A DNA stretch of 64,000 bases, taken from positions 124,001-188,000 of the forward strand of contig NZ_FNNR01000002.1 of the NCBI RefSeq assembly GCF_900106835.1, given 5' to 3'. The notes under the pieces are model-generated. The model saw only the letters and a list, made by a program, of their open reading frames with translations. It made no database searches and was not told where the DNA came from. The DNA comes from Arthrobacter sp. cf158. Its GTDB lineage: Bacteria; Actinomycetota; Actinomycetes; Actinomycetales; Micrococcaceae. Positions 23,871 through 33,357 of this stretch are shown here, piece after piece. The position numbers were made by a program, and so were the translations under genes. Within the stretch, counting starts at the first letter, position 1; each line of letters begins with the position of its first letter.

Positions 23871-24812
23871 GTGAACAATCTTGACTCTGCCCAGCATTCC
23901 CATGCCACTACGGAGGCCTTGAGCGGCACCGTCATCGGGCTCGATATCGGCGGCACAAAGACCCGCGGTGTGAGGTTTGAAGACGGAGCTCCGGTCCGGG
24001 ACGAGAATGCCGGCAGTTCCAATGTCCAGAACGTGACGCGGGAGCAAGCCATAGCCAACCTGGCCGAGTTGTTCGGCAAGATTGGTGGGGGACGGATTGA
24101 TGAGGTCTACGCCGGTGCGGGTGGGATTGACACCGACCAGGACGCTCAGGCGCTCGCAGACCTGATCGCGCCCCATGCGCCCGGGGCCCGTATCACTGTT
24201 GTTCACGATTCGCGGCTGCTGCTGGCAGCCGGGGGAGCAAGCACGGGAGTGGCAGTGATCGCCGGTACCGGTTCTGCCGCGTGGGGGAAGAACGACGCCG
24301 GCCAGGAAGCCCGGGCGGGCGGCTGGGGGTATCTCCTCGGTGACGAAGGAAGCGGCTACTGGCTGGGACGCGAAGCCGTGCGGCACAGTCTTCGGCGGAT
24401 GAACCAGGGCCTGGAACCGGATCAGCTGAGCCGTGCACTGCTGGATTCATGCGGTGTGGATGAGCCGGGGAAGCTGATCGCCCTCTTCCATTCGCCTGAA
24501 ACCGGCCGCCGATTTTGGGCTCAGCAGGCCCGCCTTGTAGTGGAGGCCGCTGATGCGGGCGATGAAACCAGCAAAAAGCTGGTGGAGCAGGCAGGCCGTG
24601 ACTTGGCTGACCTGGCCGCGCAAGCAGTCCGCCAGTTGGGTCTTGACGGGCCAGTGATCCTGGGCAGCGGGCTCGGTATGAATGTTCCGCGGCTTCAGGA
24701 AGCCTTCGCTGCCAAGCTGGCCGAAGGCGGCATCGATGACGTGCGGATTTTGACGCAGGATCCTGTCTTCGGGGTCCCGCGGCTCGTGGCAGAGCAGCGC
24801 GTCCAGCCGTAG
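23871..24812 (+). CDS. BadF/N-acetylglucosamine kinase-type sugar kinase
   Basis: A 313-aa ASKHA-fold kinase. The phosphate-1 motif is VIGLDIGGTKTRGVRFEDG, VHDSRLLLAAGG and VAVIAGTGSAAWGK form the phosphate-2 region, and GWGYLLGDEGSGYWLGREAV is diagnostic of GlcNAc kinase/BadF proteins. It probably phosphorylates an amino sugar, perhaps from cell-wall turnover; the substrate is inferred from family only. It is convergent with the pirin gene, 7 bp between stops. Confidence 0.85.
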   Translation: MNNLDSAQHSHATTEALSGTVIGLDIGGTKTRGVRFEDGAPVRDENAGSSNVQNVTREQAIANLAELFGKIGGGRIDEVYAGAGGIDTDQDAQALADLIAPHAPGARITVVHDSRLLLAAGGASTGVAVIAGTGSAAWGKNDAGQEARAGGWGYLLGDEGSGYWLGREAVRHSLRRMNQGLEPDQLSRALLDSCGVDEPGKLIALFHSPETGRRFWAQQARLVVEAADAGDETSKKLVEQAGRDLADLAAQAVRQLGLDGPVILGSGLGMNVPRLQEAFAAKLAEGGIDDVRILTQDPVFGVPRLVAEQRVQP

Positions 24813-24819
24813 GAAACGT

Positions 24820-25839
24820 CTAGCCGCGGGTCCTCGGCCGCAGCTTGACACCGGGAAGTGGCGGAGCGGGAATGCGGCCGGCTTCCGGTCCGGCATCAGG
24901 GCCGTGGCCTTGGACGAAACCAAAACGGGAGGCCGCGGCAGCGTCGTCGTCGAGCAGTCCCTCGGCTTCCCATTCTTCGCGGGCCTGTTCCACTTCCTCA
25001 TGGGTCCGGCCCACGAAATTCCACCACATCAGGAGGTCTTCGCCGAACGGTTCGCCGCCCAGGAGCATGAATCGGGTGTTTGGCCGGGAGTCGACACGCA
25101 GGCTCGACCTGCCGGCGCCGAGGTAAGCCAACGGCCCGGCGTCAATGTCCTGACCATCGATCACAACATGACCGTCCAGAACCAGCACCGCGTGTTCAAA
25201 GTCAGGGCGCAACGGCAGCTCAAGTGAACCAGCGCCCGTGATGTCGGCTCCCACGATGGGGCTGAACATGCTGGCGGGGGAGCGTTGGCCCGCAAACTCG
25301 CCCACCATGACCGTTGCGGTGAAGCCGTCGCCCACTGCCACGGGCAGGTCCTTGACCTGTTCGAAGGACGGCGCGCGGTGGCGGTGCTCCTCCGGTAGGG
25401 CAACCCACAGTTGGAGTCCACGGGAAACGGGGATTTCCTCCAGCAGGGGACCTGTGGTGGCGGGAAGGACCGAGAACTCCGAGTGTGAGATCCCTTTGCC
25501 CGCGGTCATGATGTTCAGCTCGCCAGGCCGGACCACGACGTCACTGCCCACGCTGTCTCGGTGCCGAACCGCGCCTTCCATGGGCCAGGTCACCGTTTGG
25601 AGTCCGCAGTGCGGGTGGGGGAGGACGCTCATGGCCACCCGATCCGGCCCGAAGCTGTCCAGGAAGCACCAGGCGCCTACGGTGGGTAGCCCGCGTTGAG
25701 GCAGCGTCCGCATGACGTTCATGGCCCGGACACCACCCAGGGGAACTTCACGCTCAGGCCACAACTGAACGCACGGGCCTTGACCCTCCGGCGCCGCCGG
25801 GCATACTTCTTGTGCCGGGGAAGTATCAAGATTGGTCAC
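24820..25839 (-). CDS. Pirin family protein
   Basis: A 339-aa bicupin. The N-terminal cupin binds a metal through HPHCGLQTVTW (two His) and GKGISHSE (His, Glu), all intact. Pirins act as quercetinase-like dioxygenases or redox-linked regulators; which applies here is unknown. The GTG start has AGGTGAT upstream. It is divergent from the GH35 gene with only 50 bp between starts, so the two promoters overlap. Confidence 0.9.
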   Translation of the reverse strand: MTNLDTSPAQEVCPAAPEGQGPCVQLWPEREVPLGGVRAMNVMRTLPQRGLPTVGAWCFLDSFGPDRVAMSVLPHPHCGLQTVTWPMEGAVRHRDSVGSDVVVRPGELNIMTAGKGISHSEFSVLPATTGPLLEEIPVSRGLQLWVALPEEHRHRAPSFEQVKDLPVAVGDGFTATVMVGEFAGQRSPASMFSPIVGADITGAGSLELPLRPDFEHAVLVLDGHVVIDGQDIDAGPLAYLGAGRSSLRVDSRPNTRFMLLGGEPFGEDLLMWWNFVGRTHEEVEQAREEWEAEGLLDDDAAAASRFGFVQGHGPDAGPEAGRIPAPPLPGVKLRPRTRG

Positions 25840-25876
25840 GTGTTCATCACCTGTGCATAAATGTTGGAAATTGAGC

Positions 25877-25882
25877 TAATCT
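25877..25882 (+). promoter_or_regulatory. -10 box (TAATCT) for leaderless GH35 gene
   Basis: TAATCT lies 7 nt before the GTG at 25890. Inverted TGTTCA (25841) and TGAACA (25891) flank the short divergent region, but are too far apart to call an operator. Confidence 0.45.
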
Positions 25883-25889
25883 GTTCTGT

Positions 25890-27686
25890 GTGAACAACGC
25901 GCTCTTGAGCTACCACGACGCTGTCCTTTACCGTTCGGGTGAACCGTATCGCATCCTCGCCGGAGCCATCCACTACTTCCGGGTTCATCCGGACCTATGG
26001 CAGGACCGTCTGCGTCGGCTCAAGGCAATGGGCGCCAACACTGTGGACACCTACGTGGCCTGGAACTTCCACCAGCCGCAGCAGGATGAAGCGCCGGACT
26101 TCAGCGGATGGCGGGATCTTGGCCGCTTCATCGACCTCGCAGGCGAGGTGGGACTGGACGTTATTGTCCGTCCCGGACCCTACATCTGCGCCGAGTGGGA
26201 CAACGGCGGCTTCCCGGCCTGGTTGACCGGCATTCCCGGCATCGGCCTGCGCTGCATGGACCCGGTCTTCACAGGTGCGATCGAGGAATGGTTCGATCAC
26301 CTGCTCCCGATTATTGCGTCCCGTCAAACGTCTGCAGGCGGTCCAGTGGTGGCGGTGCAGATTGAGAACGAGTGCGGCAGCTACGGCGACGACCATGAGT
26401 ACATCCGTTGGAATCGACGGGTCCTTGAGGAACGCGGGATCACGGAGTTGTTGTTCACTGCCGACGGCGGCAACGACTACTTCCTCGACGGCGGCTCCGT
26501 GGAAGGAACCTGGGCGACGGCAACACTGGGAAGCCGCGGCGATGAGGCGGTAGCTACCTGGAAACGTCGCCGGCCTGACGAACCATTCTTCAACGTCGAG
26601 TTTTGGGGCGGCTGGTTCGATCACTGGGGCGAACTGCACCACCGCCGTGACGCTGATGATGCGGCAGCGGAAGCACGGAAGATGCTCGATCTCGGTGGTT
26701 CACTCTGCGTCTACATGGCTCACGGAGGGACCAATTTTGGCCTGGGGTCCGGCAGTAACCACGATGGCACCATGCTCCAGCCCACAGTCACGAGCTACGA
26801 CTCAGACGCACCGATCGCAGAGAATGGAGCCCTGACCCCCAAGTTCCATGCCTTCCGCAAAGAGTTCTTCCGCGCGCAAGGAATCGAAGACCTCCCGGAG
26901 TTGCCCGCCGAACTGTTGGCAGATGCTCCTGTACTGCCTGCCCAGTCGTTGCCACTGGGCCATGGCTCAGGGCTGTTGGAGTTGGCACGCGCCGCCGGAA
27001 AGCAGATCACCAGCGTCAAGCCGCTCAGCTTCGAAGAGTTGGGACTCGACGCCGGTATGGTCCTCTACGCCTCCGAAGCCATCCTGCCGGGCCATTCCGA
27101 CGCTCCCGCGGAGAGCAGGCTGAAGATCACCGGGCTGAACGACCGTGCCTACGTGTGGGTGGATGACCACTTTGTTGGTGTCCTGGACGACGTCACCGGA
27201 GCCGAGGGCCTAACGGTTACTGGCACCGGGATTCCAGCCAAGATCGACATCCTGGTGGAGAACCTTGGACGGATCAACTATGGTCCGTTGACCGGCCAGG
27301 GCAAGGGCATCCTGGGAGGCGTCCTGGTCAACCAGCGCTATACCTTCCACTGGACGCAGACTCCCGTAGCGCTGGCCGACTGGAAGCAAGAGGACCTGGA
27401 ATCCTTGGCAAGAGCCGACTTCGAAGTTGATGAGCCGGCCGACACCTATATCGCCCTGCCTGATTCCGGCAAGGGCTTCGTCTGGCTCAACGGTTTTCTC
27501 CTGGGCAGGTATTGGGAAAAAGGACCGCAGGTCACCCTGTATGCACCTGCCCCACTGCTGAACGCCGGCCGCAACAGCATCAGGGTATTGGAGCTCGTGA
27601 AGCCCGGGACCGTCGTCGAACTTCGCGAGGAGCCAGATCTCGGGCCTGAAGAAGGCGGCCCGATCGCCGCGGCCGAACTTCCGTAG
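25890..27686 (+). CDS. Glycoside hydrolase family 35 beta-galactosidase
   Basis: A 598-aa retaining beta-galactosidase. The GH35 start is GEPYRILAGAIHYFRVHPDLW followed by NTVDTYVAWNFHQP; the acid/base Glu161 is in VQIENECGSYG, and the nucleophile Glu237 is in FNVEFWGGWFDHWG. C-terminal beta domains run from about 370 to the end (GFVWLNGFLLGRYWEKGPQ). No signal peptide, so it is cytoplasmic and would need imported oligosaccharides; no sugar transporter is adjacent. Confidence 0.93.
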   Translation: MNNALLSYHDAVLYRSGEPYRILAGAIHYFRVHPDLWQDRLRRLKAMGANTVDTYVAWNFHQPQQDEAPDFSGWRDLGRFIDLAGEVGLDVIVRPGPYICAEWDNGGFPAWLTGIPGIGLRCMDPVFTGAIEEWFDHLLPIIASRQTSAGGPVVAVQIENECGSYGDDHEYIRWNRRVLEERGITELLFTADGGNDYFLDGGSVEGTWATATLGSRGDEAVATWKRRRPDEPFFNVEFWGGWFDHWGELHHRRDADDAAAEARKMLDLGGSLCVYMAHGGTNFGLGSGSNHDGTMLQPTVTSYDSDAPIAENGALTPKFHAFRKEFFRAQGIEDLPELPAELLADAPVLPAQSLPLGHGSGLLELARAAGKQITSVKPLSFEELGLDAGMVLYASEAILPGHSDAPAESRLKITGLNDRAYVWVDDHFVGVLDDVTGAEGLTVTGTGIPAKIDILVENLGRINYGPLTGQGKGILGGVLVNQRYTFHWTQTPVALADWKQEDLESLARADFEVDEPADTYIALPDSGKGFVWLNGFLLGRYWEKGPQVTLYAPAPLLNAGRNSIRVLELVKPGTVVELREEPDLGPEEGGPIAAAELP

Positions 27687-27705
27687 GGATGTGGGCCAAG
27701 GGAAT

Positions 27706-27711
27706 TATGCT
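27706..27711 (+). promoter_or_regulatory. -10 box (TATGCT) for leaderless NUDIX gene
   Basis: TATGCT is 6 nt before the ATG at 27718 and decides that start over an earlier in-frame codon inside the gap after the GH35 gene. Confidence 0.5.
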
Positions 27712-27717
27712 GGCTCC

Positions 27718-28170
27718 ATGACCCTGCAGTTCGATACCCGTCCAGCGGCTTACGCTGTGATCGTCCAGGATGGGCAAATCCTCCTGGCCTACTGGAAACA
27801 GGACGACAAGGAAGGGTGGACGCTCCCGGGTGGCGGCCTGGATCTAGCAGAACATCCGGTGGATGGATGCCGGCGTGAAGTCTTCGAAGAGACCGGCTAT
27901 GAGGCCAGGATCGAGCGCATGCTGGGAATCGACGTCGGGCACTGGCCAGGGGAGACCCGGCCGGATGGTTCCGTGAAGGACTTTCAGGCACTTCGGCTGG
28001 TGTATGAGGCATCAGTGATAGGCGGCGAATTGACTCATGAGGTGGATGGCAGCACTACCCACGCCGCATGGATTCCCCTGCCGGACATTGAACAGCTGAA
28101 CCGGGTGTCCCTGGTGGACACGGCGCTCCGCTTGTACACGGAGCGGCCCGAGGACGGCAAGCTCACGTAG
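27718..28170 (+). CDS. NUDIX hydrolase
   Basis: A 150-aa NUDIX protein. The NUDIX box is complete: G-x5-E-x7-REVFEETGY at about 41-63, starting in LPGGGLDLAEHP, so the metal-binding glutamates are present. The N-terminus PAAYAVIVQDGQILLAYW is a standard first strand. The substrate (nucleotide sugar, oxidised nucleotide or other) cannot be told. Confidence 0.9.
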   Translation: MTLQFDTRPAAYAVIVQDGQILLAYWKQDDKEGWTLPGGGLDLAEHPVDGCRREVFEETGYEARIERMLGIDVGHWPGETRPDGSVKDFQALRLVYEASVIGGELTHEVDGSTTHAAWIPLPDIEQLNRVSLVDTALRLYTERPEDGKLT

Positions 28171-28204
28171 AGCGCGGGTCTAGCCAAATTCGGCAGTGGT
28201 TGGC

Positions 28205-28210
28205 TAGGCT
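28205..28210 (+). promoter_or_regulatory. Possible -10 box (TAGGCT) for the leader ORF/rsgA transcript
   Basis: TAGGCT would place the RNA start near 28217, just before a GCCGGC/GCCGGC hairpin at 28221-28241 and the leader ORF. No clear -35 was found. Confidence 0.3.
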
Positions 28211-28265
28211 AAGCATCGTTGCCGGCATTTCAATGGCCGGCCTGGATGCCAAGGAGGTGGATTTG

Positions 28266-28358
28266 ATGATTGTCATGATCTTGCGTGCCCCGCACTCATT
28301 TGCGGCGCACCGTCATCACCCCACCATTCCTGTCCCGGTATCCGCCTGCCAGAGCTAG
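28266..28358 (+). CDS. Putative 30-aa leader peptide upstream of rsgA
   Basis: An ATG with an exceptionally strong Shine-Dalgarno sequence, AAGGAGGTG at 28251-28259, 6 nt upstream. The peptide begins MIVMILRAPHSFAAHRHH and ends VPVSACQS; it has four His and one Cys and does not look like a membrane or toxin peptide. The stop TAG abuts the first possible GTG of the next gene, and a hairpin just after the stop (28367-28380) buries the probable rsgA ribosome site. This layout suggests a regulatory leader rather than an independent protein. I do not recognise the family. Confidence 0.5.
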   Translation: MIVMILRAPHSFAAHRHHPTIPVPVSACQS

Positions 28359-28385
28359 GTGGCCGGGCCTCATCAGAGGCTTCCA

Positions 28386-29555
28386 TTGAACACTTTCGCT
28401 TACTCAAGCAACCCTTTAACCAGCTCAGTCCAGCCCCTCCACGGGCCCATGAAGTACGGCTACACCACTAAAACCGCGGAGCTTTTCCGCGCCCATATGG
28501 ACCCCAACGGGCACAATAATGCCGCCCCGGGTCGTGTAGTCCGCCTCGACCGGAACCGCGTGCTGGTTGCATCCGGCGACGGACTCCTTCATTTGCCCTA
28601 CCCGGCTCACAGTGTGGTACCGGCCACCGGTGACTGGGTGTGGGTAGGCCACAATGCCGCAGGTGAGCCGGCCGTCGTCGAGGTCCTGCCCCGGCATCCC
28701 GCACTAAGCCGCAAGAGGGCCTTTGAGGCTTCTTCGGAAGAACAAATTTTGGGCAGCAACGTGGACATCGTGGCGGTGGTGGTTCCTGTGGACCGTCCGC
28801 TGACCCACAACCGTCTGGAACGGACGCTGGTGGCTGCATGGGATTCCGGTGCCACGCCGCTTGTCGTCATCACTAAAGCTGACCTGGCCGATCTGGCGGA
28901 TGACGTTGTGGGCGAGGTCATCCTGCAGGCGGCCGGCGTGGACGTTGTCACTACTTCGGCGGAACACGGTGACGGACTCGACGAACTGATGAACCACATT
29001 CCCGCGGGTTCAACGTTGGTGCTGCTGGGGCCGTCCGGCGCCGGGAAATCGACCCTTATCAACGCCCTCGTGGGACGCGACGTCCAGCAGACCGGCGCAG
29101 TCCGGGCAGGAGACGGCAAGGGAAAGCACACCACAACGTCAAGGGAACTGGTGCCCCTGCCCGGTGGTGCCGTACTGATGGATACCCCGGGAGTCCGTGG
29201 CTTCGGGCTGTTCGACGCCGATGACGGGATGGAGGAGATGTTCGGGGACCTTGACCAACTCTTCGCGCGCTGCCGTTTCGCGGACTGCGCGCACCAAGCA
29301 GAGCCGGGCTGTGCCGTGCAGGACGCCCTTGCTGACGGAAGCCTGGATCCCCGCCGCTGGGCCAGTTACCTGAAACTGCAACGTGAGTTGGCTGCTCTTG
29401 CCAGGAAACACGATGCAGCGGCACGCCGCGCCTACCAGCGCGAATGGCACCAGAAGGTGGTGTCAGCGGAAAGAGGCCAGCGGGCGGCGGAGCGATACAG
29501 GCATGACCAAGCTGAAGAACGGTCCGGGAAAAATGGAAAACGACGGAAGCGCTGA
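28386..29555 (+). CDS. rsgA: Ribosome small-subunit-dependent GTPase A
   Basis: A 389-aa circularly permuted GTPase that helps 30S ribosome maturation. An N-terminal OB fold ends near DWVWVG; the G motifs come in the order G4 (VITKADL), G1 (LLGPSGAGKSTLINAL), G3 (MDTPGVRGFGL), followed by the zinc-binding CRFADCAHQAEPGCAV and a basic helical tail. The TTG at 28386 has AGAGG 6 nt upstream; GTG 28359 and ATG 28449 are alternatives. The Shine-Dalgarno sequence lies in a small hairpin right after the leader ORF, so translation may be coupled to it. Confidence 0.9.
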   Translation: MNTFAYSSNPLTSSVQPLHGPMKYGYTTKTAELFRAHMDPNGHNNAAPGRVVRLDRNRVLVASGDGLLHLPYPAHSVVPATGDWVWVGHNAAGEPAVVEVLPRHPALSRKRAFEASSEEQILGSNVDIVAVVVPVDRPLTHNRLERTLVAAWDSGATPLVVITKADLADLADDVVGEVILQAAGVDVVTTSAEHGDGLDELMNHIPAGSTLVLLGPSGAGKSTLINALVGRDVQQTGAVRAGDGKGKHTTTSRELVPLPGGAVLMDTPGVRGFGLFDADDGMEEMFGDLDQLFARCRFADCAHQAEPGCAVQDALADGSLDPRRWASYLKLQRELAALARKHDAAARRAYQREWHQKVVSAERGQRAAERYRHDQAEERSGKNGKRRKR

Positions 29556-29709
29556 ACATTGCCGATTCATTACGGAAAACGTGGCGGCGCTGACATCGTC
29601 GGTGGTGCTGGCTACGCTGGGTGAAGATTGCTTTGCAGCCAAGTAATAAGAGTGCATATGATCGTGTGGCTCTGCCGATGTTCTCCACCACAGATAGGTA
29701 AGCCCGGGT

Positions 29710-30803
<1,094 letters not shown>

Positions 30804-30804
<1 letters not shown>

Positions 30805-31544
30805 TGGAGTGGTTCCTCGCCAACAGTGGCATGGTGATGGGGTTGGCCGGTCAGCACATGGTGCTTGCGATCATTCCCATGATCCTTGGCCTGCTGATTT
30901 CGATTCCCCTGGCCCAGCTGGCCAGGCGCAACAGTACGCTCAGGTCCGTGGTGGCCACGGCTACTTCGCTGCTGTACACCATTCCGTCCCTGGCCCTTTT
31001 CATTATTCTTCCTACCGTCCTGGGGACGCGGATCCTGGACCCGATCAACGTCGTGGTGGCGCTAACCATCTACGCTGTGGCTCTTCTGGTTCGTGCTGCC
31101 ATGGATGCCTTTGATTCCGTGGACGACGACCTCCGTAATGCCGCCGTCGCCATGGGCTTTAAACCCCTTGCCCGGTTCTTCCAAGTGGATCTCCCGTTGT
31201 CCCTCCCTGTGCTGTTCGCCGGGTTAAGGGTGGTATCGGTCAGCAACATTTCCCTGGTGAGCGTGGCGGCGTTGCTTGGCGTGGGCAACCTTGGAGTCCT
31301 CTTTACGGACGGTCTGCAGCGGACGTTCATCACCGAGGTGGTGGTGGGCATCATCGCGATCCTGGTGCTTGCCCTGCTGATGGACGCGCTGCTCGTGGTG
31401 CTGGAACGGCTCTTGACTCCCTGGACACGGGCGGCGGGTGGAAAGTCTTCGCGACTGGACATCAACTCCCTGGCCGCGGAGCCCAAGGCAGGATCTGCCA
31501 CTCCGCACGCTGCACTCCGGCCTGATCCGGGGGCGTCCGCATGA
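30804..31544 (+). CDS. opuCB: Osmoprotectant ABC transporter permease (OpuCB-like)
   Basis: A 246-aa permease with about five helices. The ABC-permease coupling region is AVAMGFKPLARFFQVDLPLSL (about 112-132). LYTIPSLALFIILPTVLG is characteristic of OpuC/YehW permeases. The hydrophilic last 30 residues are Ala/Pro rich. It overlaps the next permease start by 4 nt (ATGA). Confidence 0.9.
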
Positions 31545-32284
31545 ACATCTTTGCAGAGACCATCGCCTGGCTCACCGACCCGGCGCACTGGACCGGAAGC
31601 GGTGGAATCCCCACGCGGCTTCTGGAACACCTCCAATACAGTGCACTGGTGCTCGTCATCGCGGCCGCCATCGCGGTACCCATCGGCCTCTACATCGGGC
31701 ACACAGGACGCGGCAGGGTGGTTGCTGTTGCTGTGGCGGGAGCCCTCCGGGCCCTGCCGACCCTGGGTTTGTTGGTCCTCTTCGCTTTGCTTGCCGGCAG
31801 TGGGTTGATGCCCCCGGTATGGGCGCTGGTCATCCTGACAGTCCCGCCGCTGTTGGCCGGCACCTACGCCGGCATTTCCAGCGTCGATGCCGTTGTGGTG
31901 GACGCTGCCCGCGCCATGGGTATGACCGAACTCCAGATCCTGTTCCGGGTGGAACTCCCTAACGGCCTGCAGGTCATGTTTGGTGGAATCCGCACCGCAG
32001 TCCTGCAGGTCATCGCCACCGTTTCGGTAGTGGCCTACCTGCCCTTGGGCGGGCTGGGACGCTACCTGTTTGACGGGCTTGTACTTCAGGACTTCCCAAG
32101 GATGCTCGGCGGTTCCCTGCTTATTGCCGGGCTTGCCATCGCCGTGGACCTGATCCTGGCCGGAGTGCAAAGGCTTGTTCTCTCGCCCGGCCTGACCCTC
32201 GATTCAAGCGGCCGCCAGAAGGCGGCCGATGATCTCACAGCCACAGCTCCCGCAGGGGCTGCCGTTCAAGGAGGTACACCATGA
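31541..32284 (+). CDS. opuCD: Osmoprotectant ABC transporter permease (OpuCD-like)
   Basis: A 247-aa second permease. RALPTLGLLVLFALLAGSG and the coupling loop AARAMGMTELQILFRVELPN identify the family. Its last 4 nt overlap the start of the binding-protein gene, completing a chain of overlapping genes that suits equal synthesis of the membrane parts. Confidence 0.9.
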   Translation: MNIFAETIAWLTDPAHWTGSGGIPTRLLEHLQYSALVLVIAAAIAVPIGLYIGHTGRGRVVAVAVAGALRALPTLGLLVLFALLAGSGLMPPVWALVILTVPPLLAGTYAGISSVDAVVVDAARAMGMTELQILFRVELPNGLQVMFGGIRTAVLQVIATVSVVAYLPLGGLGRYLFDGLVLQDFPRMLGGSLLIAGLAIAVDLILAGVQRLVLSPGLTLDSSGRQKAADDLTATAPAGAAVQGGTP

Positions 32285-33237
32285 AAAACCCCGTTCCCAT
32301 GACCCTTACGCGCCGTGGTCTCGGCGGCCTCGCAGCCGGACTGGGTGTAGCCCTCGCGTTGAGCGCGTGTGGCGGCAGCCCGTTGGCCACTCCCTCCAGC
32401 TCGGCCCCCAGCGGCTCGGCTGCCGGTGGCTCGCTGGTGGTTGGTTCGGCCGACTTCCCGGAGAGCCAGGTCATCGCCGAGATCTATGTTGGCGCCTTGA
32501 ACGCAGCAGGCCTCACTGCCACGTCCAAGCCGAACATCGGTTCTCGCGAGATCTACTTCAAGGCCGTTCAGGACGGCTCCATCGATCTGGTCCCCGACTA
32601 CTCGGGCAACCTTCTCTCCTATGTGGACAAGGAAGCTACCGAAGTATCGGCCGAGGACGTCTACAAGGCGCTCCCTGGAAAGCTTCCTGAAGGCCTCGCG
32701 GTCCTTGAGCCTGCGAAGGCGGAGTCCAAGGATGCCATGGTGGTTACCAAAGCTACGGCTGAGAAGTACCAGCTGAAGTCCATTGAGGACCTCGCGAAGG
32801 TGTGCAAGGACTTCACCATGGCTGCACCGGCCACGTTCGAGACCCGTGCCTACGGATTCCCCGGTCTGAAGGCCAATTACAACTGCGAGCTCAAGGGCCT
32901 GCAGCCGTTCAACGACGGCGGCGGCAACCTCACGCTTCAGGCCCTGCTGGAGGACAAGGTACAGGTGGCGGACATCTACACCACCACGCCCTCCATCGCT
33001 GACAACGACCTCGTGGTCCTTGAAGACCCGAAGAACAACTTCAAGGCTCAGCAGGTCCTGCCTCTGTACAGCAAGGCCAAGATGACGGACAAGGCCAAGG
33101 AGGCGCTTAACAACGTTTCCAAGATCCTCACCACGGATGACCTGATCAACCTGAACCGTGCCGTGAGTGGCGACCAGAAGCAGGCCCCCAAGGATGCAGC
33201 CGCCGCTTGGCTGAAGGACAAAGGCATCGTCAAGTAA
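32281..33237 (+). CDS. opuCC: Osmoprotectant-binding lipoprotein (OpuCC-like)
   Basis: A 318-aa extracytoplasmic lipoprotein. A twin-Arg-like n-region (TRRGLGG), a hydrophobic segment and lipobox LSAC at Cys33 give export and lipid anchoring. The QAT-type binding domain begins VVGSADFPESQVIAEIYVGA; IGSREIYFKAVQDGSIDLVPDYSG and DIYTTTPSI line the ligand cleft in this family. It is the last gene of the operon and is followed by a strong terminator. Confidence 0.92.
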   Translation: MKNPVPMTLTRRGLGGLAAGLGVALALSACGGSPLATPSSSAPSGSAAGGSLVVGSADFPESQVIAEIYVGALNAAGLTATSKPNIGSREIYFKAVQDGSIDLVPDYSGNLLSYVDKEATEVSAEDVYKALPGKLPEGLAVLEPAKAESKDAMVVTKATAEKYQLKSIEDLAKVCKDFTMAAPATFETRAYGFPGLKANYNCELKGLQPFNDGGGNLTLQALLEDKVQVADIYTTTPSIADNDLVVLEDPKNNFKAQQVLPLYSKAKMTDKAKEALNNVSKILTTDDLINLNRAVSGDQKQAPKDAAAAWLKDKGIVK

Positions 33238-33256
33238 CGCTTGAACAAAACCGCGC

Positions 33257-33300
33257 ACGACGGCGGTGACGGACCCGCGTGGGACCGTCACCGCCGTCGT
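33257..33300 (+). terminator. Terminator of the osmoprotectant operon
   Basis: A perfect 16-bp arm (ACGACGGCGGTGACGG) with inner CCC/GGG pairs around GCGT begins 19 nt after the opuCC stop. There is no T-run, but the stem is very stable. Confidence 0.8.
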
Positions 33301-33357
33301 CGTATGTGTGAGTTAAGTCTCAGCTGAACTCCATCACCCATGTGGCATATTTGATGA

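Noticed and set aside
29503..29646. A 47-codon frame that starts inside the end of rsgA and runs 88 nt beyond it
   Set aside because: Its ribosome site is poorly spaced (GGAG 11 nt away), and it has no recognisable features; kept only as a possible remnant or small protein.
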